A program made the position numbers and the translations under genes. Under the pieces are notes generated by a model that was not told the DNA's origin, made no database searches, and saw nothing but the letters and a program-made list of their open reading frames with translations. From Arcobacter aquimarinus (GTDB lineage Bacteria > Campylobacterota > Campylobacteria > Campylobacterales > Arcobacteraceae), in NCBI RefSeq assembly GCF_013177635.1, contig NZ_CP030944.1:124001-188000 (forward strand): a DNA stretch of 64,000 nucleotides. Reading direction: 5' to 3'. Shown in pieces: positions 55,650 through 64,000 of this stretch (positions within the stretch are counted from its first letter, which is position 1; each line of letters begins with the position of its first letter).

Positions 55650-56228
55650 ATGAAAAAAGGTTTAAATTTACTTTTAACACTAGTGGTTACAGTAATTGGT
55701 GTTTTATTTTTAACAGGTTGTGGTCCAATGAAGGAGCCAACTCCTTCAATGCAAGGTACTATGTATACTCAAGTTAATATGTGGGAAGAAAAAGGCAAAA
55801 TAATTGCAACTAATTACCAAAGAGGAAGATTAATTCCTGTAAATAGTTTAGTTACAATTAATGGATACTCATCAAAATCTATCAGTTTTACAATCAATGG
55901 TGAATCTACACCTTTAGAAGTTGTTAATGTAGAAAAATTTACTAAATTACCTGTTGAGGGATTATCTTCAAGATTATTCTCAAAATCAAAAGTTGATTTA
56001 TCAAAATTTTCTAAAAAAGCAAGAGAAGCAATTGAATATGGTAATGTTGAAAATGGAATGACTAAATCGGAGGTTTTAATATCAAGAGGTTTCCCACCTG
56101 CGCATGTTACTCCTAATACACAAAGTAATTTATGGAAGTATTGGCAAAATAGATGGGTTACAAGAAATGTAGAATTTAAAAATAATAAAGTTTCTGGTTT
56201 AGCTGGATGGGGAACAGGTAATAATTAA
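55650..56228 (+). CDS. Lipoprotein with a BamE/SmpA-like C-terminal part (192 aa)
   Basis: The signal MKKGLNLLLTLVVTVIGVLFLTGC has lipobox LTGC. The C-terminal half (VENGMTKSEVLISRGFPPAHVTPNTQSNLW..., VEFKNNKVSGL) follows the two-helix, three-strand pattern of BamE/SmpA/OmlA lipoproteins, which stabilise envelope complexes. The N-terminal 100 residues include QVNMWEEKGKIIATNYQRGRLIPVNS, which I cannot place. AAAGGAGA precedes the ATG. Confidence 0.78.
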   Translation: MKKGLNLLLTLVVTVIGVLFLTGCGPMKEPTPSMQGTMYTQVNMWEEKGKIIATNYQRGRLIPVNSLVTINGYSSKSISFTINGESTPLEVVNVEKFTKLPVEGLSSRLFSKSKVDLSKFSKKAREAIEYGNVENGMTKSEVLISRGFPPAHVTPNTQSNLWKYWQNRWVTRNVEFKNNKVSGLAGWGTGNN

Positions 56229-56240
56229 TAATTATAAATA

Positions 56241-56280
56241 TAAGAACAATGTAAAGTTTTATTTTCATTGTTCTTAGTTT
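56241..56280 (+). terminator. Terminator before the DAR cluster
   Basis: TAAGAACAATG (56241-56251) pairs with CATTGTTCTTA (56266-56276), followed by GTTT. This 11-base stem separates the lipoprotein gene from the dar-like operon. Confidence 0.7.
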
Positions 56281-56343
56281 ATTAATTATTAACAGAAATA
56301 ATGATATTCTAAATACGTTAAATCTATTCTACAGGCATCAAAT

Positions 56344-57291
56344 TTGAATCAAAAAAAAATTTTAGTAATTTCTTATTCCCAAACAGGTCAATTAACTAGT
56401 TTGGTAAATAGTTTTACAAAGCCATTACAAAATAATCCTGATATTAAATTATTTTATAAAAATATTCAACCTATAAAACCTTATCCTTTTCCATGGGATT
56501 TTATGACATTTATGGATACTTTTCCTGAATCAGTACATTTAGAACCTTGTGAAATTGAAAAGTTTGATGAAGATGAAAATGACTATGATTTAATTATTTT
56601 ATCTTATCAAGTATGGTTTTTATCACCTTCTATCCCTGTAACATCATTTTTAAAATCTGATTGGGCTAAAAAGAAATTAAAAAATAAACCAGTTATCACT
56701 CTTATTGGTTGTAGAAATATGTGGGTAATGGCTCAAGAGAAAATGAAACAATTATTATTAGATATTGATGCAAAATTAATTGATAATGTTGTTTTAATTG
56801 ACAAGGGTAATTCATTAGAAACTTTTATTACAACTCCTAGATGGATGTTAACAGGAAAAAAAGATTCAATTTTTGGATTAAGTACAGCAGGAATTGATGA
56901 AAATGAAATTAAAAAATCTGAAAGATTCGGTAAAGCTTTAGTTAAAGCATTAAAAGAAAATAAAGAAAAAGAGAATAGAAGTTTATTAAAAGGATTGAAA
57001 GCTGTTGAAGTAGATATTAAACTTATAAAAAGTGAGAAAATAGCTACAAAGAGCTTCAAAATTTGGGGTGCTTTAATTAGAAAATTAGGGAAACCAGGTG
57101 CTTTAAAAAGAAAACCAGTTGTATTGTTGTATTTAATATTTTTATTACTTATTATTGTTACTGTAGTTCCATTAAATATGATAATTCAAACAATATTAAG
57201 AGCAATAAATAAAGACTCAATAAATAAACAAAAAGAGTTTTATGAATTACCTTCTGGTAATAGCGATGAAAGAATAAAGGAATTTTTGTAA
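56344..57291 (+). CDS. darA: DarA-like flavoprotein (dialkylresorcinol aromatase/condensing family)
   Basis: 315 residues with a flavodoxin-like N-terminus (KKILVISYSQTGQLTSLVNSF, with the SYSQTGQ phosphate-binding loop) and a C-terminal membrane helix (about 260-285, VVLLYLIFLLLIIVTVVPL). The segment IKPYPFPWDFMTFMDTFPES and the YQVWFLSPSIPVTSFL region are those of proteins named dialkylresorcinol condensing enzyme; published work on relatives assigns DarA oxidation of a cyclohexanedione to the resorcinol ring. It starts with TTG at 56344; the ribosome site is weak. darB follows with no gap. First gene of four overlapping + strand genes. Confidence 0.82.
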   Translation: MNQKKILVISYSQTGQLTSLVNSFTKPLQNNPDIKLFYKNIQPIKPYPFPWDFMTFMDTFPESVHLEPCEIEKFDEDENDYDLIILSYQVWFLSPSIPVTSFLKSDWAKKKLKNKPVITLIGCRNMWVMAQEKMKQLLLDIDAKLIDNVVLIDKGNSLETFITTPRWMLTGKKDSIFGLSTAGIDENEIKKSERFGKALVKALKENKEKENRSLLKGLKAVEVDIKLIKSEKIATKSFKIWGALIRKLGKPGALKRKPVVLLYLIFLLLIIVTVVPLNMIIQTILRAINKDSINKQKEFYELPSGNSDERIKEFL

Positions 57292-58437
57292 ATGATAAAT
57301 GTATATATAAATGATATTCAAAAATTTATGCCAAATGAACCTGTAGAAAATAAAGATATTGAGGAGTATTTGGGATATATTGGTGGGAAAAAATCAAAAG
57401 CAAAAAATATTGTTTTAAGAAGTAATGGGATTAAAAGAAGATTTTATGTTTTAGAGAAAGAGACACAAAAACCCTTATTTACAAATGCACAATTATGTTC
57501 AAATGCAATAAAAAAACTTGTTAATGAAAAATTTTCATTAAATGATATTGAGTGTTTGGCTTGTGGAACAACATCACCTGATCAATTAATGCCTGGGCAT
57601 ACTTTGATGGTTCAAGGAGAATTAGGTATTTCTAATATTGAAACTATTTCTGCTTCAGGAATTTGTCTTAGTGGAATTAATGCTTTGAAATATATTTATT
57701 ATGGTATAAAAGCTGGAGAGATTAAAAAAGCTATATCATGTGGTTCTGAAGCTTCTTCTCCAATCTTAAGTGCGAGAAATTTTACTGAAGAATCAAATCA
57801 TCAATTAGAAGAATTGGAAAAAAATGCAGGAATTGCATTTGAAAAAGATTTTTTAAGATGGATGCTTTCAGATGGTGCTGGAGCTATGAGAGTTGAAAAT
57901 AAACCTAATGAAAATAAATTATCTTTAAAAATCGAATTTATTGAAGTATTATCGTATGCAGGGGAAATGCCAGTTTGTATGTATAGTGGTTTAGAAATTC
58001 AAGAAGATAAAAGTATAAAATCTTGGAGAGCCTTTGAGCAAAAAGAGGTTATGGAAAAATCCCTTTTAAGTGTAAGACAAGATGTGAAACTTTTAAATGA
58101 GAATATAATTGAATATACTGTGACAAAACCAGTGATTGAAATTGTAAAAAGAAAAAATATTAAAGTTGATGATTATGATTATTTTTTACCCCACTACTCT
58201 TCTACATATTTTAGAGATAAAGTATATGAAGGATTAAAAAGAGCAAATTTTGAGATACCTTATGAAAAATGGTTCACAAATTTAGTAACTCATGGAAATA
58301 CAGGAAGTGCATCAATGTATATAATGCTTGAAGAGTTGTTTAATAGTGGAAAATTACAAAAAGGTCAAAAAATTCTTTGTTATATTCCTGAAAGTGGAAG
58401 ATTCTCAACAGCATTTATGTCTTTAGAAGTAGTATAA
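57292..58437 (+). CDS. darB: DarB-like 3-oxoacyl-ACP synthase III
   Basis: 381 residues with the KAS III fold. The active-site cysteine is C125 in SASGICLSGINALKY; the catalytic histidine and asparagine are in FLPHYSSTYF and VTHGNTGSAS. The N-terminus (EYLGYIGGKKSKAKNIVLRSNGIKRRFY) is of the DarB type rather than FabH. It would join two acyl chains head to head and cyclise them. Its stop overlaps the next start (TAATG). Confidence 0.88.
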   Translation: MINVYINDIQKFMPNEPVENKDIEEYLGYIGGKKSKAKNIVLRSNGIKRRFYVLEKETQKPLFTNAQLCSNAIKKLVNEKFSLNDIECLACGTTSPDQLMPGHTLMVQGELGISNIETISASGICLSGINALKYIYYGIKAGEIKKAISCGSEASSPILSARNFTEESNHQLEELEKNAGIAFEKDFLRWMLSDGAGAMRVENKPNENKLSLKIEFIEVLSYAGEMPVCMYSGLEIQEDKSIKSWRAFEQKEVMEKSLLSVRQDVKLLNENIIEYTVTKPVIEIVKRKNIKVDDYDYFLPHYSSTYFRDKVYEGLKRANFEIPYEKWFTNLVTHGNTGSASMYIMLEELFNSGKLQKGQKILCYIPESGRFSTAFMSLEVV

Positions 58438-58832
58438 TGAAAAAAATTGAGGTACCACAAGAAAAAAACTCTACATTAGATGGACAAAGAAAAGTAATGT
58501 ATGGACTAAATGAAAGTGGAGAATTTCAAAGAATAAATTATGCTAGTAATGTTGAAGAATTTGCAACGATTACAGCAGTAGAAGAATATAAAGAATTAGA
58601 AAAAGAGTGTTTAGAAGAGATTAAAAATAATATTTCTTCTCCTATTAAATATTTTATGTATAAAAATAGAATGGATTTACCAACTTTATCAAATGCAGTT
58701 AGTATGTTTTCTTTTAGAGTAAAAAGACATTTAAAAATGAAGCATTTTAGAAATTTGAATGATAAGATTTTACAAAAATATGCAATAGCATTTAGTATTA
58801 ATATAGAAGAATTAAAGGATTTTAATTTATGA
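58437..58832 (+). CDS. Small HTH-like protein in the DAR operon (131 aa)
   Basis: The first 65 residues are charged and without known motif (LDGQRKVMYGLNESGEFQRIN). The last 60 residues follow the XRE/Cro helix pattern: IKYFMYKNRMDLPTLSNAVSM, RVKRHLKMKHFRNLNDKILQKYA, IAFSINIEEL. It may be a DNA-binding regulator or a structural adaptor that borrowed the fold. Overlaps darB by one base and the BtrH-like gene by 4. Confidence 0.75.
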   Translation: MKKIEVPQEKNSTLDGQRKVMYGLNESGEFQRINYASNVEEFATITAVEEYKELEKECLEEIKNNISSPIKYFMYKNRMDLPTLSNAVSMFSFRVKRHLKMKHFRNLNDKILQKYAIAFSINIEELKDFNL

Positions 58833-59821
58833 TTAATGAATTTACACATTCCCAATTTGCTCATTGTGAAAGCGGTGTAGTTTCAACTTTATTAAGTCAT
58901 TATGGTTTAAAAGTTAGTGAACCAATGGCATTTGGTATGACTAGCACTTTATCTTTTGTTTTTCTTCCTATTATTAAATTAAATAATATGCCTTTAATTG
59001 CATATAGAGATTTACCTAAAAATATTGTTAAAAATATTGAAAAGATTTTGGGTATAAAGGTTTTTAAAAAACAGTATAAAGATATTTTAGAGGCTAATAT
59101 TGAATTAACAAGATTAGTCGAAGAAGAAAATAAGCTTGTTGGTTTACAAACTTCAGTATTTTATTTACCTTATATGCCAGAAAATATGAGATTTCATTTT
59201 AATGCTCATAATCTTTTAGTTTATGGAAAAGATGGAAAAAATTTTAAAATTTCGGATCCTGTTTTTGAAGATGTAGTTGAATGCAGTGAAAAAGATTTAA
59301 CTAAAGCTAGATTTGCAAAAGGAGTATTTGCTCCTAAAGGCTTTATTTATTATCCAACATATATTCCTAAAAATATTGATTTTAGTGTTATTCTAAGAAA
59401 ATCTATTAAAAAAAATGCTAAATCTATGCTCACTCCTTTCCCATACGCAGGGATAAAAGGAATGAAAAAATTAGCAAAAGCGATTGAAAAATTACAAAAT
59501 AAAAAAGATGAAAGATATATTAAAAATTATTTAACTCATATTGTAAGAATGCAAGAAGAAATAGGAACAGGTGGAGGAGGTTTTAGATTCTTATATGCAG
59601 CATTTTTACAAGAATCAAAAGAATTTGGTTTAGATAATAAAAAACTTCAAAAAGCAAGTGAATTGATAGTTGAATCGGGAGATACACTTAGACTTTTTGC
59701 TTTAAAATGTGTTGAATCTGCAAAAAAAATTGAGAAATTTAATGCTAAAGAGATTTCAGAAGTTTTAATAAAAGCTTCTACCCTAGAAGAAGAAGCTTTC
59801 AAAATTTTAAAAACTATTTAG
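58829..59821 (+). CDS. BtrH-like acyl-processing protein (BtrH_N, DUF4872-like)
   Basis: 330 residues. The N-terminal half has a papain-like layout with C13 in FAHCESGVVSTLLSHYG, and a HNLLVYGKDGKNFKISDPVFE segment that can supply His and Asp of a catalytic triad. In butirosin synthesis BtrH transfers an ACP-bound side chain to the drug; here it may release or move an ACP-bound acyl chain. The helical C-terminal half fits the DUF4872 part. Ends 8 bases inside the 3' end of the convergent CLF-like gene. Confidence 0.83.
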   Translation: MINEFTHSQFAHCESGVVSTLLSHYGLKVSEPMAFGMTSTLSFVFLPIIKLNNMPLIAYRDLPKNIVKNIEKILGIKVFKKQYKDILEANIELTRLVEEENKLVGLQTSVFYLPYMPENMRFHFNAHNLLVYGKDGKNFKISDPVFEDVVECSEKDLTKARFAKGVFAPKGFIYYPTYIPKNIDFSVILRKSIKKNAKSMLTPFPYAGIKGMKKLAKAIEKLQNKKDERYIKNYLTHIVRMQEEIGTGGGGFRFLYAAFLQESKEFGLDNKKLQKASELIVESGDTLRLFALKCVESAKKIEKFNAKEISEVLIKASTLEEEAFKILKTI

Positions 59822-60668
59822 TATTTGTAAAATAGAATAAATAGGCTCTTTTTTTAGAGTCTAAGCTTATATAAATTGAAGAATTTTTATTTTCATTTAA
59901 AATATCAATAATATCAGATGCACTAGTTGTTCCATAAAAATTATCTTGATTTTTAAAGATTAAATTTTTATTTATTTCTAATTCACTTTGATATTTTTTA
60001 GCATATTGATTTAATCCTACGTTATCGTAATCAAGAGTTTGAAGATGTTTATTTAGTTCTTGGATATTTGTAAAAAAATCAAAAGATTCTATTTTTGCTA
60101 TTGAGTTTTCTTTTTCATCATTTATATAAATCCATGATGAACCATCTTTTGAAATAAAATTCTCTAAATTATGAATTATTGAATTATGATTACAGATATT
60201 TTCTACTGATTCATCAACTCCACCAATCAAAATATCTTTTATATCTTTTGTAGTAAACTCAAAATATGCTAATTCAAAAGCTTTTTCAAATGATAAATCT
60301 TCAGATGAAATATTTACATTATTTCCTAAAGTATTTAAAGCTTGTGCTACAAGAAAACCAGTATTATTTGTATTAACATTTAAGAAATCAAATGGCATTA
60401 ACATAGAATCTTCATCATTAATTTGTTCTAAAACTTTCACCAAATCTTCGACACAACCATATTCACTAGCTATATAAATAGATAAGTTTTCTTTATATTT
60501 TATATCTTTTAGACAATTTAATGCTCCATAAATTGACATAATATTAAATTTAGAATTTCTTCGTAAATTTAATTTACAAATACTTTTTAGTTCATCTCTA
60601 TAAAATTTTGCAGGTTGATTTTCATTTATTTGTTTAAATATACTTTTAATATACATATTATTTCTCAT
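59814..60668 (-). CDS. Ketosynthase-like protein without active-site cysteine (chain-length-factor-like)
   Basis: 284 residues of thiolase/KS fold: LSIYIASEYGCVEDLVKVLEQI, then FLNVNTNNTGFLVAQALNTLG, in which the nucleophilic cysteine of a KS is absent. GGVDESVENI and YGTTSASDIIDILN correspond to later KS strands. It is shorter than a full KS (about 400). It overlaps the active KS by 11 bases, as chain-length factors do with their KS partner in type II and aryl-polyene systems. Confidence 0.75.
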   Translation of the reverse strand: MRNNMYIKSIFKQINENQPAKFYRDELKSICKLNLRRNSKFNIMSIYGALNCLKDIKYKENLSIYIASEYGCVEDLVKVLEQINDEDSMLMPFDFLNVNTNNTGFLVAQALNTLGNNVNISSEDLSFEKAFELAYFEFTTKDIKDILIGGVDESVENICNHNSIIHNLENFISKDGSSWIYINDEKENSIAKIESFDFFTNIQELNKHLQTLDYDNVGLNQYAKKYQSELEINKNLIFKNQDNFYGTTSASDIIDILNENKNSSIYISLDSKKRAYLFYFTNTK

Positions 60669-61806
60669 TACTTAATATTATTGAAGTATTACTTCCTCCA
60701 AATCCAATAAAATGGAAAAGAATAGTTGCATGATTTATTTTTTTATTTTCTAGTAAAGGAGTAAAACTTACATCTTTATATTTTTCATTAAAATTGATAG
60801 TTTTAGGTAAAAAATTGTTTTTAATTGTCTCGCATAACAAAACAATTTCATTTGTTCCACAAGCTCCAAGTGTATGTCCAATATAAGGTTTTAAAATTAC
60901 TACATCGGTTTTTTGATTATATTTTTTGAATAATTTATCTATCGCTGTTACTTCTGATAAGTTAGAGTTTTCACTTCCTGTTGCATGAGCTTTTAAACAG
61001 GTTAAATTACTAATCTGCAAATTTGCTTTTTCTAAAGCTTGTTCCATACACGAAAGAGTTATTTCTCCATTTGGATTTGAACTTGTAACTGAATAACTAT
61101 CAAAACTGTTATTTGAAGATAAAATTTCGAAATCATTCTCTCTTTTTTTCAAAGGTTCTAAAATAACAGCAGAACAGGCTTCTCCTAAAATTAAGCCATC
61201 ACTATTGATATCAAAAGGTTTATATTCTCCTGATGGACTTAATAACATTAATGATTGAAATCCTCTAAAAGTGGTATAATTGAAAAACTCAAAACCAACA
61301 ACTAAAGCTTTTTTTATTTTATTTTGTTTAATTAAATCATTTGCATAACATATAGAGTTTACACTAGATGTACAGGCTGTTTGTACAATTGTACTATTAT
61401 ATTTTGAATTAATTAGTGTTTCAATAAAATTACCAATTTCTCCATAACCGATATTTTTAATAGCATATTCTGTAGAATCTTTTTTATGTTTTAAATGTTG
61501 TTCTTCAACTATTGATATAGACATAGAAGTTGAACCTAAAAATATATGTAAATCTTGTGCTTCTTCTTTTGTAAGTTTTGCATCTTCAATTGCTTTTAGA
61601 ACAACTTCTTCTAAAATAGAGTAAAATTTCTCTTTATGGGAATTAAAATTTTTTTTAATTCTAAAATATTTTATATCTTCGTAGTTATTCTTTAAATATT
61701 CAGAATAATTATTATCATTTATAGTTTTAATATTTTCTATTGCTTCTTGTTTATTATTTCCAAGTGCGGAAATAATCGAATTTCCTGTAATATAAACCTT
61801 ATTCAT
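60658..61806 (-). CDS. 3-oxoacyl-ACP synthase (KS, FabF-like)
   Basis: 382 residues with the full catalytic triad C145 (VQTACTSSVNSI), H274 (KAHATGSENS) and H311 (IGHTLGACGTNE). The GFGGSNTSIIL end is typical. It would elongate an acyl chain on the adjacent ACP with the CLF-like partner. Overlaps ACP by 8 bases. Confidence 0.88.
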   Translation of the reverse strand: MNKVYITGNSIISALGNNKQEAIENIKTINDNNYSEYLKNNYEDIKYFRIKKNFNSHKEKFYSILEEVVLKAIEDAKLTKEEAQDLHIFLGSTSMSISIVEEQHLKHKKDSTEYAIKNIGYGEIGNFIETLINSKYNSTIVQTACTSSVNSICYANDLIKQNKIKKALVVGFEFFNYTTFRGFQSLMLLSPSGEYKPFDINSDGLILGEACSAVILEPLKKRENDFEILSSNNSFDSYSVTSSNPNGEITLSCMEQALEKANLQISNLTCLKAHATGSENSNLSEVTAIDKLFKKYNQKTDVVILKPYIGHTLGACGTNEIVLLCETIKNNFLPKTINFNEKYKDVSFTPLLENKKINHATILFHFIGFGGSNTSIILSNEK

Positions 61807-62056
61807 TATTGGATTCTATATAATCAGCTAGAGTATTTATTGAAACCATTATTTTTCGTAATTCTTTACTATCTGTAGTTTTTAATCCATATTTTTTATG
61901 TAAGGCCATTGATATTTGAAGTGCATCCATAGAATCTAGTTCTAAAATAGACTCAGGACCAAATAACAATTCATCATCTTTTATATCTTCAATTTCACAC
62001 TCTTTTTCACATTCTTCAATAATTAACTGTTTTAATTCATATTTTAATTGTGACAC
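61799..62056 (-). CDS. Acyl carrier protein
   Basis: 85 residues. The phosphopantetheine serine is S42 in ESILELDSMDALQISMALHK, and an acidic helix surrounds it. The dedicated location beside KS and DarB-type genes suggests a secondary-metabolism carrier distinct from fatty-acid AcpP. It overlaps the permease gene by one base. Confidence 0.9.
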   Translation of the reverse strand: MSQLKYELKQLIIEECEKECEIEDIKDDELLFGPESILELDSMDALQISMALHKKYGLKTTDSKELRKIMVSINTLADYIESNNE

Positions 62057-63219
62057 TAATTTCTACCTTTCTTTAATAATATATATGCCAATAATATAGA
62101 TATTGTAGCAAATAGTAATAAATATAACAAATAAATTTTTATATCATTAAAATTTCCACCTCTAACAAAAATTTCTAATAATCCCTCTAATCCCCAAGAC
62201 ATAGGGGAATAAGAAGTTATATTTTGCATAAATTCAGGCATTACAAATTTAGGAACCATTATTCCTCCTAATGCTGCAAAAATTATATTTATTACTCCTC
62301 CTATTGAAGTAGCTTCTTCAGTTGTTTTACTGATATTTGCAATAAATAAAGCAAAACAAATAGCTGCAATAGAAATTGCACTACTCATGCAAAATATGAG
62401 TAAATAATTCCCATTTATTACTAATGAATCCCCACCAAATATAGGGATAATATAAATACCTATTAAAATCATAATAATTACTTGAATTTGATTTATTATA
62501 AAGTAAGGTATGATTTTACTTGCTAATATAGGAAATAAAGATACATTAATACTTCTAATTCGTGAAATAGTTCCAAAATTTTTTTCATTTATGAAGGTAT
62601 TTGAAATTGGAATTAAAATAAAAAACATCGAAAAAACAAGCCAAGAAGGAACACTTTGTTGTACAGAATTTGCTTTTGTTTCTATTTTATCATTTTTGTA
62701 AATATATGAATTATTTATCTTATTGTTTAATTCAGATAAAACTTTTGCATCAATTTTTGATTTTATAAAATAATCTTTCATAATTGTTTTTGAGATAATC
62801 TCAACAATAGAGTTTTTTAGAATATGAAAATGTTCTTTGTTTATATCTGCTTTACTAAAACTTTGAATTTGGAAATTCTCTTCGTTTGAATTTATTTTAT
62901 TTTTAAAATCACTATCTAGCTTTACAATAAAATCATATTTTTTATCATAAATTAAAGTTTTTATTGATTCATCGCTAGTTAAATAAGCAGTAAAATAAGA
63001 GCTATTATTTAACTCTTTTATGAAAGTTTTAATATCTAAATTTTCTTTTGCAATAATTGCAACTTTTAATTTCACATCAAATGAATCTGAGTAAGTATTT
63101 TTCAAAGCTAAAGACATAATTAAAATAAAAACAGCTGGCATTACAAATAATACAAGAAGAGCGTGTATATCTCTAAAAATTAAAAGAAATTCTTTTTTCA
63201 AAATATATCTAAACATCAA
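62056..63219 (-). CDS. ABC-2 type transporter permease
   Basis: 387 residues. One N-terminal helix (FRDIHALLVLFVMPAVFILIMSLAL), a periplasmic domain of about 150 residues and then five helices, ending with YLLLFATISILLAYILL. This is the ABC2 membrane layout of NatB/YhiH-type exporters. Coupled with the ATPase gene (4-base overlap). Likely exports or positions the cluster product. Confidence 0.88.
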   Translation of the reverse strand: MMFRYILKKEFLLIFRDIHALLVLFVMPAVFILIMSLALKNTYSDSFDVKLKVAIIAKENLDIKTFIKELNNSSYFTAYLTSDESIKTLIYDKKYDFIVKLDSDFKNKINSNEENFQIQSFSKADINKEHFHILKNSIVEIISKTIMKDYFIKSKIDAKVLSELNNKINNSYIYKNDKIETKANSVQQSVPSWLVFSMFFILIPISNTFINEKNFGTISRIRSINVSLFPILASKIIPYFIINQIQVIIMILIGIYIIPIFGGDSLVINGNYLLIFCMSSAISIAAICFALFIANISKTTEEATSIGGVINIIFAALGGIMVPKFVMPEFMQNITSYSPMSWGLEGLLEIFVRGGNFNDIKIYLLYLLLFATISILLAYILLKKGRN

Positions 63220-64000
63220 TCTCTAAGCTCTTTTTTTGTAATTGATAAAAACATATTTTCAAGATTTTTATCTGCAAAATTTATATTAACTATTTTTTCA
63301 TTTTCATTTTTTAATTTTATGATTGTATCTGAAAAGCTATTATAAGAATTTGATATATCAATTTCAATAGTTTGATTTTCTGTTTGTATTGAAATGGTAG
63401 ATTTCATTTGTGTTAGATTTTCTTTTGTATCTTGAAGTATGATTTTTTTGTTATCTAAAATAGCAATTTCATCACATAAAAATTCTATTTCTTCCATATA
63501 GTGTGAAGTATAAACAATCGTTGTATCTTCTGTTTTATTTAGATTCTTAATCATTTCTAAAATATATTTTCTTGATTGAGGATCAATTCCTACTGTTGGT
63601 TCATCAAAATAGATAATTTTAGGAGAATTTAATAATCCTATTGCTATATTTAATCTTCTTTTTACACCACCTGAATATGTAAAAGCTTTTTTATTTACAA
63701 ATTTTTGTAAAGAAGTAACTTCAATACAATAATTAATTTGTTGTTTTAGTTTTTCACCTTTTAATCCATATAAAGCACCAAAAAACTCTAAATTTTCATA
63801 ACTTGTAAGATTTGGATAAAATGCATAAGTTTGAGGAATATATGAAGATATATTTTTTATTTCATTTGAGTTTTTTTCTAAATTAAAACCATAAATTTCA
63901 ATATTTCCTGAATCTTTTTTGATAAGTTGATTTAGTATAGAAACAAGTGTAGTTTTTCCGGCACCATTTGCTCCTAAAAGACCAAAAATAGAACCAGAGT
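63216..64000 (-). CDS. ABC transporter ATP-binding protein (5' end cut by window)
   Basis: The frame is open from base 64000 to the stop at 63216, about 261 codons. Walker A (LLGANGAGKTTLV), signature (YSGGVKRRLNIAIGL), Walker B (IIYFDEPTVGIDP) and switch (VYTSHYMEEIEFL) are all visible. About 30 N-terminal residues lie outside. ATG at 63554 is internal and not a real start. Partner of the ABC-2 permease. Confidence 0.93.
   Translation of the reverse strand, partial: SGSIFGLLGANGAGKTTLVSILNQLIKKDSGNIEIYGFNLEKNSNEIKNISSYIPQTYAFYPNLTSYENLEFFGALYGLKGEKLKQQINYCIEVTSLQKFVNKKAFTYSGGVKRRLNIAIGLLNSPKIIYFDEPTVGIDPQSRKYILEMIKNLNKTEDTTIVYTSHYMEEIEFLCDEIAILDNKKIILQDTKENLTQMKSTISIQTENQTIEIDISNSYNSFSDTIIKLKNENEKIVNINFADKNLENMFLSITKKELRD

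Noticed and set aside
63216-63554. Short 112-residue protein starting at the ATG at 63554
   Set aside because: The frame continues upstream to the window edge with Walker A, signature and Walker B motifs; the ATG is internal to a full ABC ATPase.

Overview
The window looks like chromosome from an Arcobacter-type bacterium (Arcobacteraceae, Campylobacterota). It is very AT-rich and densely coded, and it carries a four-subunit pyruvate:ferredoxin oxidoreductase (porCDAB), an SPFH/prohibitin-like protein beside ilvE, LuxS, a periplasmic two-solute-binding-domain histidine kinase and a sulfide:quinone oxidoreductase with a multi-rhodanese partner. This assignment is inference from gene content. 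No rRNA, tRNA, CRISPR array, insertion sequence or phage gene was seen, and no gap without a gene exceeds about 300 bases.

Layout. 1-8.5 kb: hisIE (cut by the window edge), SPFH protein, ilvE, a lipoprotein, ribA, a TehB-like methyltransferase and metH. 8.5-18.3 kb: 2-Cys peroxiredoxin, EamA exporter, DoxX, iron alcohol dehydrogenase, a large sensor kinase, dacA, then luxS with a methyltransferase-like protein and mnmD. 18.4-20.9 kb: a two-gene ATPase plus HNH nuclease module resembling the anti-phage system Septu. 21-27 kb: a YceB-like lipoprotein, a complete MlaE/MlaF/MlaD-type lipid transporter with its lipoprotein, an AbrB-type membrane protein, and an HxlR regulator divergent from a flavodoxin-fold reductase. 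27-33.5 kb: porCDAB, a Gph-like phosphatase, a peptide-binding protein, rplM-rpsI. 33.5-41 kb: a phosphate operon transcribed leftward, pstS-pstC-pstA-pstB-phoU-psiE-like-response regulator-histidine kinase, with matching regulatory sites before pstS and pstC and two strong stem-loops between them. 41-54.9 kb: housekeeping genes (prfA, rpsT, glmM, lspA, leuC, mobA, rplT, rpmI, infC, thrS), a sulfide-oxidation trio, and an NFACT (RqcH-like) protein. 55-56.2 kb: two lipoproteins.

56.3-64 kb is the most unusual part. Two convergent, tightly overlapped operons encode a DarA-like flavoprotein, a DarB-like ketosynthase III, a small HTH-like protein and a BtrH-like acyl-processing protein. Facing them are a chain-length-factor-like protein, a ketosynthase, an acyl carrier protein and an ABC exporter. 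This matches the logic of dialkylresorcinol / aryl-polyene / flexirubin biosynthesis and runs off the right edge of the window. Within it the KS, CLF and ACP would build an acyl chain, DarB and DarA would condense and aromatise two chains, BtrH would handle an ACP-bound intermediate, and the ABC pair would export or place the product.

The best leads are this lipid cluster, the Septu-like pair, the duplicated pst operator, and a sensor kinase whose signal peptide lies in frame upstream of its first ATG with no standard start codon.
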